The position numbers and the translations under genes were made by a program. A stretch of DNA of 7,631 nucleotides from Candidatus Aenigmatarchaeota archaeon (GTDB lineage: Archaea > Aenigmatarchaeota > Aenigmatarchaeia > QMZP01): positions 1-7,631 of the forward strand of contig JACQOB010000023.1 of assembly GCA_016202745.1 (NCBI GenBank), read 5' to 3'. A model generated the notes under the pieces. The model had not been told where the DNA came from. It worked only from the letters and a program-made list of their open reading frames with translations, and did no database searches. Shown here one piece after another: positions 1-5,974 of the stretch (the stretch's first letter is position 1; every line of letters begins with the position of its first letter).

Positions 1-59
1 ATTATACATATATCACTGCCGATTTGGTAAGGGATTATTCTAATGATTCTTCCCGATGT

Positions 60-74
60 GGGCAAACTTAAATA
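60..74 (+). promoter_or_regulatory. Archaeal promoter of the Alg7-like/aglB unit
   Basis: GGGCAA (60-65) followed by a TATA-like CTTAAATA (67-74). The box centre lies about 28 nt before the ATG at 99, the spacing expected if transcription starts at or next to the start codon (leaderless mRNA). GGGCAA sits where a BRE/TFB element would be, and the same arrangement recurs at the three other promoters in this window. Confidence 0.6.
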
Positions 75-98
75 TTGAATGGAATCATTATAGCGTCT

Positions 99-1118
99 AT
101 GACATTGGCGCTGATCATAAGCGTGGCTGCCGCTTTCCTTGTGGCGCTGTTCTTCATAAGGCCGGTGATGCGCTTCCTTGGGAAGATTGGCGTCCTCGGC
201 ATAGACCAGCAGAAGGCAGGCAAGCCGAGGATTCCCACCTCAGGCGGGATTGCCGCGATAACAGGGATACTGGCAGGGGTGTTCTTCTTCATAGGGCTGG
301 AGACGTTCTTCATCCGTTCAAACGTGAATGTCCTTGTGCTGGTCGCTGCCGCCTTTTCCGTCTTCATAATCACCATGGTGGGCTTCTTTGACGATTTGGT
401 GGTCGATTCGATATCCAGGAAGGACAAGGGTGTTGAGGAATACAGGATAGGCCTGAGGCAGTGGCAGAAGCCGCTGCTGGTGCTGCCCGCGGCGATACCC
501 CTGATGGCCATAAGCGCCGGGACAAGCGTCATGTACCTGCCTTTCCTCAAGGAGATCAACCTCGGCATCCTCTATCCCCTCCTTCTGGTGCCCATAGGCG
601 TCCTCTGCGTGACCAATGCGACAAACATGCTTGCCGGAATGAACGGCCTTGAGGCCGGCCTGGGGTTTGTGGCAACGTCCTCACTGGGCGCATATGCCCT
701 CTACCTTGGAAGGATCGAGGCCTCTGTTATAGCGTTCACTGGGGCGGCAGCGCTGCTTGTATTCCTTATCTGGAACTGGCATCCTGCAAAGATACTGCCG
801 GGTGACAGCCTTACCTACCTCACTGGGGCCGTGATAATCTCGGCTGTCGTGGTGGGCAACATGGAGAAGTTTGGCGTGATGGTCTTCATTCTATGGATCA
901 TCGAGGCCGTGCTCAAGCTCACGTCAAAATTCAAGGCAAGGAGCCTGGGGGAACTCCAGCCTGACGGGACATTGAAGGCGCCATACAAGGGCGTGTTCTC
1001 GCTCACGCACATCGTGATGAAGGTTAGGCCTTTTACCGAGAAGCAGGTGAGCCTAATACTTATATTGACCCAGGCCATTATATCTTTAGCCGCTTTCTGG
1101 GTGGTGGTGAACTTTTAG
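99..1118 (+). CDS. Alg7/AglH-like UDP-sugar:polyprenyl-phosphate sugar-1-phosphate transferase
   Basis: Membrane glycosyltransferase of the GPT/MraY family (family 4). It should transfer a sugar 1-phosphate, probably GlcNAc-1-P from a UDP donor, to dolichyl phosphate on the cytoplasmic face, the first step of lipid-linked oligosaccharide assembly. From the ATG at 99 it has 339 residues and about ten hydrophobic segments, beginning at residue 2. Visible motifs are KAGKPRIPTSGG (39-51), the catalytic GFFDDL (95-100), TNATN (172-176), NGLEAG (182-187) and GDSLTY (235-240). NGLEAG and GDSLTY resemble eukaryotic Alg7 more than bacterial MraY. An in-frame TTG at 75 would add eight residues. I prefer ATG 99 because a TATA-like box lies about 28 nt upstream and overlaps the TTG region. 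The gene is 3 nt from aglB, so they are probably co-transcribed. Donor identity is inferred from family and context. Confidence 0.9.
   Translation: MTLALIISVAAAFLVALFFIRPVMRFLGKIGVLGIDQQKAGKPRIPTSGGIAAITGILAGVFFFIGLETFFIRSNVNVLVLVAAAFSVFIITMVGFFDDLVVDSISRKDKGVEEYRIGLRQWQKPLLVLPAAIPLMAISAGTSVMYLPFLKEINLGILYPLLLVPIGVLCVTNATNMLAGMNGLEAGLGFVATSSLGAYALYLGRIEASVIAFTGAAALLVFLIWNWHPAKILPGDSLTYLTGAVIISAVVVGNMEKFGVMVFILWIIEAVLKLTSKFKARSLGELQPDGTLKAPYKGVFSLTHIVMKVRPFTEKQVSLILILTQAIISLAAFWVVVNF
1103..1110 (+). promoter_or_regulatory. Shine-Dalgarno-like site for aglB
   Basis: GGTGGTGA matches the archaeal anti-16S consensus GGAGGTGA at seven of eight positions and ends 11 nt before the aglB ATG. It lies in the final valine codons of the upstream gene. 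This fits translation of aglB as the second gene of a shared transcript, unlike the apparently leaderless first genes. Confidence 0.45.
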
Positions 1119-1121
1119 GTT

Positions 1122-3428
1122 ATGAAAATAGACCTGAAGAAAATGGCCGACAAAAAGACGGCCATCCGGATTGTGATGAAGTACTGGTATGTGCTGCCGC
1201 TGATAATCATATTCATCTTCGGCTTCTGGATAAGGTCATTCCCTGTCAAGTACGGGGAGCTTACAGGGCTTGATGAATTCTACATATACAGGGCCAGCGA
1301 ATACCTTGTCCAGCACAACCTCCAGCAGCCGGATATTGACGTGATGAGGAATTATCCGCTCGGCTTCAAGCCCTCGATAGGCGAGTATCCCGGTCCGACA
1401 TACATACCCGCCATAATGTACCTGGCCGCTTCAGCCATAGGCATAAAGATGCATTTCCTTACTTTTGCGCTCATCTTCCCGGCATTCATGGGGGCTCTTG
1501 CCGCTGCCCTGATGTTCTTTGTCGGGAAGGCTTTGCAGGACAACAAGACCGGCCTGCTCGCCGCGTTCTTCCTTTCCGTGACGCCCGCGTTCATAACGAG
1601 GACTGCCGGCGGCGGCATAGAAAAGGAGGCTGCTGTCGCGCCGTTCATGATCCTGAGCATGTGGATGTTCATAGCGTCCTACAAGAAGAAGTCCTGGCTT
1701 TACGGCATCCTGTCAGGCATATTCCTGCTCATATCCGGACAGGTGTGGGGAGGCATCCAGTATTTTTACGTCCTGTACAGCTTTTTCGTGCTGATCCTGC
1801 TCCTGCTTGGCAAGGACACGGACCATCTGCTGAAGATGTTTGCGCCGCTTGCCATCATCGGGGTGGTAATACCGCTGGCCTTCACCTACCACCTGCCATA
1901 TTTCAACCCGACTGTGGTGGTCACGGAATTCGTGCTTGCCATGGTCATCATAAAATACGCCCTGGCGCGGTTCGCCCTGGTGAAGAAGGAGCAGCTGAAG
2001 TATGTCGTACCTGTTATATTAGTCCTAGGTTTGGTTGGAATCGGTGTGGCTTCCCTGTTTGTTGAGGGGCTTGAGGACACATTTGACAGGGTTAATACGC
2101 TGCTGACAGGGAAGCAGGCAAGCGCCATCGCTTTCACTGTCGCTGAGAACCAGCCCGGGAGCATGAACGCCATAGCGCAGAACATTGGCTTCGGGTTTTC
2201 CCAGGGGCTGCTGCCATGGCTCGCCCCCATAGGCCAGTATTTCACCCTGTGGGTCTTCATGATGCTTGGCATGCTGATAGCTGCCTACCACCTGCTGAAA
2301 ACAAAAGACCCCCTTTACCTTTACCTGGTCATATGGGTAGTGACAAGCATTTGGGGCGTGCTCTTCCAGATAAGGCTCATGTTCCTTCTGGCGCCCGTAG
2401 CGGCGCTGCTTGGGGGCTATTCAATCTCGGCGATAATCAATTCCACGAAGAGGCTGAAGATCATGCAGAACGCCGTTACGCTGAAGCAGAAGGCGAATTA
2501 CGTCGCGCAGGGCCTGGTCCTGCTGGTTGCCATTGTTGTTGTCATCAATGCAGCGGAAGGCTATGCGTTCTCCAATGGGATCACCCCGATAATCTGCTTT
2601 GTCCAGCAGAACCCTCCAACACAATGCATTACAATTGACGGGAACGGCGACTACCAGTACGCGCCCAACCAGCCATGGTACGAGAGCCTGGGATACCTTG
2701 CGACGAAGACACCCGAGGATTCCAACATAATATCATGGTGGGATTTCGGCTACTGGTTCCAGACACGCGGGCTGAGGAACACGGTGGCGGATGGCGGGTA
2801 TGGCCCGAGGCCTGAGCTGGCGTGGTGGTTCACTGCCGACTACACAAACTGGTCCATGTTTGAACCGGAGTGGAGGGACAAGTACGGCGTGGATTACATA
2901 TTCATGGACTACACCCTCCCGGGCAAGTACGGCGCCATCTCGGCCATAGCCTCAGCCGGCAAGAACATCCAGGGGTTCCTGCAGTTCAGCGCCCAGCCGT
3001 CCGGCGGCACGGAAAGGAGGGGTGTCACGATAAACAATGCCACCTATAACGTGACTGATGTTGAATTCTCAGGGAACCCGTACAATCTTGTGCTGACAGT
3101 CCAGACCGGCACCACAAACATCCTGGAAATGAGGCTGTATGACCCCAACCAGCCCGCCGCAAAGGCATTCATAAATGAAGTCTGCACGAACGCCGGAATT
3201 GCCAGGGTTAGCAACAGGGAGCAGTCGCCGGGCGGCTGCATTGCGCTGAGGCCGATAGGCGTCTTCTACCTGCCTGACGAGGTTAAGAACACGATATTCT
3301 CCAGGCTTATGTTCATGGAAGGCGCGGGCCTGCCTGTGGAGAAGGTGTTTGACAACCAGCTCATGCAGATCTACAAGATCAACTGGGAGCAGCCTGAACA
3401 GCTTACAAGCGGCCTTCCATCGCAATAA
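1122..3428 (+). CDS. aglB: AglB/STT3 dolichyl-phosphooligosaccharide-protein glycotransferase
   Basis: Catalytic oligosaccharyltransferase. It transfers the lipid-linked glycan to Asn in N-X-S/T sequons on the outer face of the membrane. The 768-residue length is normal for archaeal AglB. The N-terminal half is multi-spanning (first helix about residues 21-39, last about 463-476) and is followed by a soluble exterior domain. Expected catalytic elements are present: the first acidic motif GLDEFY with Asp51, a second acidic motif GGGIEKEA with Glu167 and Glu169, TVAEN (339-343), which fits the TIXE loop motif, an Arg in FQIRLMF (418), and the sequon-reading motif WWDFGYW (539-545). The C-terminal tail (NTIFSRLMFMEGAGL, near 723) is typical of archaeal homologues. 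The ATG at 1122 lies 3 nt after the preceding stop, with a Shine-Dalgarno-like sequence upstream. The protein carries its own sequons at Asn576 (NWS), Asn639 (NAT) and Asn643 (NVT). Confidence 0.96.
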   Translation: MKIDLKKMADKKTAIRIVMKYWYVLPLIIIFIFGFWIRSFPVKYGELTGLDEFYIYRASEYLVQHNLQQPDIDVMRNYPLGFKPSIGEYPGPTYIPAIMYLAASAIGIKMHFLTFALIFPAFMGALAAALMFFVGKALQDNKTGLLAAFFLSVTPAFITRTAGGGIEKEAAVAPFMILSMWMFIASYKKKSWLYGILSGIFLLISGQVWGGIQYFYVLYSFFVLILLLLGKDTDHLLKMFAPLAIIGVVIPLAFTYHLPYFNPTVVVTEFVLAMVIIKYALARFALVKKEQLKYVVPVILVLGLVGIGVASLFVEGLEDTFDRVNTLLTGKQASAIAFTVAENQPGSMNAIAQNIGFGFSQGLLPWLAPIGQYFTLWVFMMLGMLIAAYHLLKTKDPLYLYLVIWVVTSIWGVLFQIRLMFLLAPVAALLGGYSISAIINSTKRLKIMQNAVTLKQKANYVAQGLVLLVAIVVVINAAEGYAFSNGITPIICFVQQNPPTQCITIDGNGDYQYAPNQPWYESLGYLATKTPEDSNIISWWDFGYWFQTRGLRNTVADGGYGPRPELAWWFTADYTNWSMFEPEWRDKYGVDYIFMDYTLPGKYGAISAIASAGKNIQGFLQFSAQPSGGTERRGVTINNATYNVTDVEFSGNPYNLVLTVQTGTTNILEMRLYDPNQPAAKAFINEVCTNAGIARVSNREQSPGGCIALRPIGVFYLPDEVKNTIFSRLMFMEGAGLPVEKVFDNQLMQIYKINWEQPEQLTSGLPSQ

Positions 3429-3452
3429 TTGTGGCTGTTTGTCAAAGAAGGC

Positions 3453-3458
3453 TTTTTT
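3453..3458 (+). terminator. Oligo-T stretch, possible archaeal terminator after aglB
   Basis: Six consecutive T residues 24 nt after the aglB stop, with a shorter T4 run at about 3467-3470 and no convincing hairpin. Archaeal RNA polymerase often terminates at oligo-T tracts in the non-template strand. The position between the aglB stop and the next promoter supports the call, but the run is short. Confidence 0.4.
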
Positions 3459-3471
3459 CCTCCAGGTTTTA

Positions 3472-3487
3472 GGGCAATGCTTATATT
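3472..3487 (+). promoter_or_regulatory. Archaeal promoter of the Alg14/Alg13 unit
   Basis: GGGCAA (3472-3477) is followed by the TATA-like TTATATT (3481-3487), centred about 25 nt before the ATG at 3509. This again suggests a leaderless transcript. It follows the oligo-T stretch directly, so the Alg14/Alg13 pair probably has its own transcription start. Confidence 0.6.
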
Positions 3488-3508
3488 CCCTTCTCGATCC
3501 ACCATATC

Positions 3509-3964
3509 ATGGGACTGAAGATATGCCTGCTGTCCTCTGCGGGCGGCCACCTGACTGAACTGATGCGGCTGGACGAGGCCTTTACGGGCCACGAGCATTT
3601 CTATGTGACATTTGAAAGGGAGGACAGCGTGAATGTATTGAAAGGGCGGAAGGTATATTTCATAAAGGACCCCAAAAGGAATCCCCTCAAGCTTCTTGTG
3701 AACATGGTCCAGAGCCTCCGGATAACAATAAAGGAAAGGCCTGACGTCATAATCACAACAGGGGCCGGGGTGGCGGTCCCCATGTGCCTCTTTGGCAGGC
3801 TGGCCGGCAGGAAGATTGTTTTCATAGAAAGCTTCTGCAGGATTGGGGAGAAATCGCTCACAGGCAGGATGCTTTATCCTGTATCAGACATGTTCCTCGT
3901 GCAATGGCCGGAGACAAAGGAAGCGTACGGCGGGAAGGCAAGATACGAAGGGGCTGTATTATGA
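3509..3964 (+). CDS. Alg14-like subunit of a lipid-linked GlcNAc (second sugar) transferase
   Basis: Homologue of eukaryotic Alg14 and bacterial EpsE/CpsF, 151 residues, the usual length for the bacterial and archaeal form. This half of a split GT-B glycosyltransferase supplies the acceptor-binding and membrane-associating domain, and the Alg13-like partner supplies the nucleotide-sugar domain. Visible motifs are the N-terminal SSAGGHLTEL (9-18), a glycine-rich TTGAGVAVP (83-91), ESFCR (107-111) and the late FLVQWPE (129-135). There is no separate N-terminal membrane anchor like that of eukaryotic Alg14, since the Rossmann-like strand begins at residue 3. The stop overlaps the Alg13-like start by 4 nt (ATGA), so the two subunits are probably made in equal amounts by coupled translation. 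The acceptor is inferred from the nearby Alg7-like gene to be polyprenyl-PP-GlcNAc or similar. Confidence 0.88.
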   Translation: MGLKICLLSSAGGHLTELMRLDEAFTGHEHFYVTFEREDSVNVLKGRKVYFIKDPKRNPLKLLVNMVQSLRITIKERPDVIITTGAGVAVPMCLFGRLAGRKIVFIESFCRIGEKSLTGRMLYPVSDMFLVQWPETKEAYGGKARYEGAVL

Positions 3965-4488
3965 TTTTCGCCACTGTGGGAACCGACCAGCACGACTTCA
4001 GCAGGCTGGTGAAGGAGCTGGACAGGCTGGCCGCAACGATGAAAGAAATGGTAATCGTGCAGCTGGGTTACACGAAATATGAGCCCAGGAGCATGGAATG
4101 GTTCAGGTTCAGGGATTATGCCGCCATTGAGGAACTTTACAGGAAGGCTGACCTGGTAATAACGCATGCCGGCGCCGGGTCAATAATCAGCTGCCTCAGG
4201 CACGGCAAGAAGCCGCTGGTTGTGCCCAGGCTCAGGATGTTTGGGGAGCACCTGAACGACCACCAGGCCGGCCTGGCAAGGCATCTTGAGCTGAAAGGTG
4301 TTGTGGCTGCTGTTTATGACATAGGGAACCTGTCTGCCGCAATAAAATCCGCAGGGCGCGCGAGGACAGTCCAGCAGGGCAGCACCAGGCTGGCTTCATT
4401 CCTGAAGGATTATCTCAGCGGGCTGGCGGACCGGGAACAGAGCTCAGAAGCGGCTTCCACCATTTCTCATTCAGCGCATACCACCTGA
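3961..4488 (+). CDS. Alg13-like catalytic subunit of a lipid-linked GlcNAc (second sugar) transferase
   Basis: Homologue of Alg13 and bacterial EpsF/CpsG, the C-terminal (UDP-sugar binding) half of a GT-B glycosyltransferase of the MurG type, 175 residues. It begins MIFATVGTDQHDF, as the family does. It carries the nucleotide-sugar signature THAGAGS (68-74), the following PLVVPR (85-90), and EHLNDHQ (97-103 region), the equivalent of the family NNHQ motif. With the upstream Alg14-like protein it should form one enzyme at the cytoplasmic membrane face. The ATG at 3961 overlaps the Alg14 stop; a longer in-frame reading from further upstream lies inside the Alg14 gene and is rejected. The fold appears to end near residue 152. 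The last 24 residues overlap the rmlB 3' end on the other strand and look like a low-complexity tail. Confidence 0.88.
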   Translation: MIFATVGTDQHDFSRLVKELDRLAATMKEMVIVQLGYTKYEPRSMEWFRFRDYAAIEELYRKADLVITHAGAGSIISCLRHGKKPLVVPRLRMFGEHLNDHQAGLARHLELKGVVAAVYDIGNLSAAIKSAGRARTVQQGSTRLASFLKDYLSGLADREQSSEAASTISHSAHTT

Positions 4489-5407
4489 CAGTTTCCTTCA
4501 TGCCGGTCTCAAATCCTACTGAGGGCTTCCAGCCAAGGCTTCTGATTTTCGCCGAGTCAATTGAATACCGCCTGTCATGGCCCGGCCTGTCATCCACGTA
4601 TTTTATCAGGGATTCGGGCTTCCCCAGCTCCTTGAGTATTATCCTTGTTATCTCCAGGTTTATCCTCTCATTGCCGCCGCCGGCGTTGTACGTCTCCCCC
4701 GGCTTGCCGTAATCCTTGACTGCCTTTATTGCCCGGCAGTTGTCCAGGACGTGCAGCCAGTCCCTTACGTTCCTGCCGTCCCCATAGAGCGGCAGTGGCT
4801 TGTCCTGTATGGCGTTTGTTATGAACCTCGGTATTAGCTTTTCGGGGTGCTGGTAGGGGCCGTAGTTGTTGCTGGAGCGGGTTACTGACACATGCATGCC
4901 ATAGGTTTTCCAGTAAGCCAGCGCCAGCAGGTCACCGCCAGCCTTGCTGGCAGAATAGGGGCTTGACGGGCTCAGGTTTGATTCTTCCGTGAAGGAGCCT
5001 TTGACTATGCTGCCATAAACCTCGTCAGTTGATATTTGAACGTACTTGGACACGCCGTATTTCCTCGCGGCCTCAAGGAGCCTGTACGTCCCGAGCACGT
5101 CAGTCTGCACGAAGCTGCCGGCATCGATTATTGACCTGTCCACGTGCGTCTCGGCCGCGAAGTTGAGGACGGCATCGCACCCTTTCATCCATTTCTCAAC
5201 AAGGCTCTTGTCGCAGATGTCGCCCTTCACAAACACGTATCTTGGGTCGCCTTTAATGTCATTCAGGTTGTTTGGGTTGCCGGCATATGTGATCTTGTCT
5301 ATGTTTATTATCCTGGATTCAGTGCTGGCGGCAAGATAGTGCCTGATGAAGTTGCTGCCTATGAATCCAAGTCCGCCTGTAACCAGGACTGTCTCTTCCT
5401 TTTCCAT
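4415..5407 (-). CDS. rmlB: dTDP-glucose 4,6-dehydratase
   Basis: Extended short-chain dehydrogenase that converts dTDP-glucose to dTDP-4-keto-6-deoxyglucose using bound NAD+, in the cytoplasm. It has 330 residues, a usual length. The Rossmann motif TGGLGFIG (10-17) is followed by the catalytic STDEVYG (126-132, with Thr127, Asp128, Glu129) and YSASK (151-155, Tyr/Lys pair). Further RmlB hallmarks are NNYGPYQHPEKLIP (180-193), GRNVRDWLHV (211-220) and DRPGHDRRY (273-281). The conserved C-terminal helix WYALNEKWWKPL ends at residue 320, leaving ten extra residues. The ATG at 5407 lies 3 nt after the rmlC-like stop, with a G-rich stretch just upstream. The 3' end overlaps the Alg13-like gene by 74 nt. 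No oligo-T terminator is seen beyond the stop. Confidence 0.96.
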   Translation of the reverse strand: MEKEETVLVTGGLGFIGSNFIRHYLAASTESRIINIDKITYAGNPNNLNDIKGDPRYVFVKGDICDKSLVEKWMKGCDAVLNFAAETHVDRSIIDAGSFVQTDVLGTYRLLEAARKYGVSKYVQISTDEVYGSIVKGSFTEESNLSPSSPYSASKAGGDLLALAYWKTYGMHVSVTRSSNNYGPYQHPEKLIPRFITNAIQDKPLPLYGDGRNVRDWLHVLDNCRAIKAVKDYGKPGETYNAGGGNERINLEITRIILKELGKPESLIKYVDDRPGHDRRYSIDSAKIRSLGWKPSVGFETGMKETVRWYALNEKWWKPLLSSVPGPPAR

Positions 5408-5410
5408 ATT

Positions 5411-5884
5411 CTATCCGCCCCTTTTCCCCTTCCATTTGAACGGGATCTCTTTTGAATTGAATGGCAGCCTGTACTCATCCGGCTTCTTCCTGTTATAAGG
5501 GTAGTCAGGCGTGTTTATGGCAATGGCCTCTTCCTTCCCCACAGCCTCAAAGCCGTGGTAGACTCCGGGTGGTATGCTGACTACGATTGGGTTCCCAAGG
5601 CTTATTATGAACTCATCCAGCTGTCCTCTTGTCCTGGACGCCTTCCTGCCGTCGTAGAGGACCAGCCTCATTGAGCCCTTAATGCACGTGAAGTTGTCCG
5701 TCTGCTTCTTATGGAGGTGCCAGCCCTTCACCCAGCCGGGATAGGAGGAGCACATGTAAACCTGGCCGAACCTGCAGAAAATCCTGTCGTCAGACCGCAG
5801 GATCTCCATGAGCCTGCCCCTTTCATCCTGGTAGACGGACAGCGCCTTCACCTTCACCCCCGCTATCATCGCTTTTCCCTTCAT
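5411..5884 (-). CDS. rmlC: Short RmlC-type cupin, probable dTDP-4-keto-6-deoxy-sugar epimerase
   Basis: Double-stranded beta-helix (cupin) protein of 157 residues, shorter than the roughly 180-200 of classical RmlC. It should epimerise dTDP-4-keto-6-deoxyglucose, the RmlB product, at C3 and C5 before RmlD reduction. Visible elements are DERGRLMEI (20-28), VKGWHLHKKQTDNF (52-65, where His56 aligns with the catalytic His of classical RmlC), IPPGVYHGF (104-112) and a tyrosine-rich PDYPYN (126-131). It lacks the C-terminal segment that in classical RmlC carries a catalytic Asp. The ATG at 5884 is chosen because a TATA-like box lies about 29 nt upstream; a second in-frame ATG at 5869 is possible. 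A 239-residue reading starting at 6130 runs through the promoter and rmlD and is rejected. An FdtA-type ketoisomerase is less likely from the motifs. Confidence 0.82.
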   Translation of the reverse strand: MKGKAMIAGVKVKALSVYQDERGRLMEILRSDDRIFCRFGQVYMCSSYPGWVKGWHLHKKQTDNFTCIKGSMRLVLYDGRKASRTRGQLDEFIISLGNPIVVSIPPGVYHGFEAVGKEEAIAINTPDYPYNRKKPDEYRLPFNSKEIPFKWKGKRGG

Positions 5885-5907
5885 ATTCACATGATGGATG
5901 GTCAGGG

Positions 5908-5926
5908 TATTAAAATAGGTATGCCC
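5908..5926 (-). promoter_or_regulatory. Archaeal promoter of the rmlC-rmlB unit
   Basis: On the minus strand GGGCAT (5926-5921) precedes a TATA-like CTATTTTAATA (5918-5908). Its centre is about 29 nt before the ATG at 5884. It is slightly weaker and further from the start than the other three, allowing a leader of a few nucleotides. Confidence 0.5.
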
Positions 5927-5936
5927 ATTTGCTTCC

Positions 5937-5953
5937 GGGCAAAGGTATATAAA
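5937..5953 (+). promoter_or_regulatory. Archaeal promoter of the rmlD-rmlA unit
   Basis: GGGCAA (5937-5942) is followed by GTATATAAA (5945-5953), the best TATA box in the window. It is centred 26 nt before the ATG at 5975, so the transcript is likely leaderless. It lies back to back with the rmlC promoter; the two GGGCA elements are about 10 nt apart. Confidence 0.7.
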
Positions 5954-5974
5954 CAGAGTTGCGGAACGGTCTAT

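Noticed and set aside
3..71. Possible C-terminal tail of an upstream + strand gene (frame open from the edge to a stop at 69-71)
   Set aside because: Only 22 codons with no recognisable motif, and the stop lies inside the TATA-like box. All three frames stop within 80 nt, so no coding claim can be supported.
75..98. TTG start at 75 for the Alg7-like gene
   Set aside because: It abuts the TATA-like box (67-74), so a transcript starting about 25-28 nt downstream would not include it. The ATG at 99 also begins directly at the first hydrophobic helix.
68..568. Long minus-strand reading frame opposite the Alg7-like gene
   Set aside because: It is antisense to a gene with clear family motifs, and its translation has no recognisable domain. 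It is a by-product of the codon usage of the real gene.
99..1118. MraY/WecA-type peptidoglycan or bacterial O-antigen initiation enzyme
   Set aside because: The NGLEAG and GDSLTY motifs and the SLTHIVMK segment fit archaeal/eukaryotic Alg7-type GPT better, and the partner is AglB.
2921..2926. GGGCAA inside aglB (and at 854-859) as further promoter elements
   Set aside because: No TATA-like box follows and no gene starts about 38 nt downstream. A hexamer is expected a few times by chance in a window of this size.
3784..3960. 59-residue N-terminal extension of the Alg13-like protein
   Set aside because: It lies inside the Alg14-like gene in another frame, and the family N-terminus MIFATVGT begins at 3961.
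5711..5974. 88-residue N-terminal extension of RmlD
   Set aside because: It overlaps rmlC on the other strand and crosses a good TATA box. The RmlD fold starts at MKILVTG from 5975.
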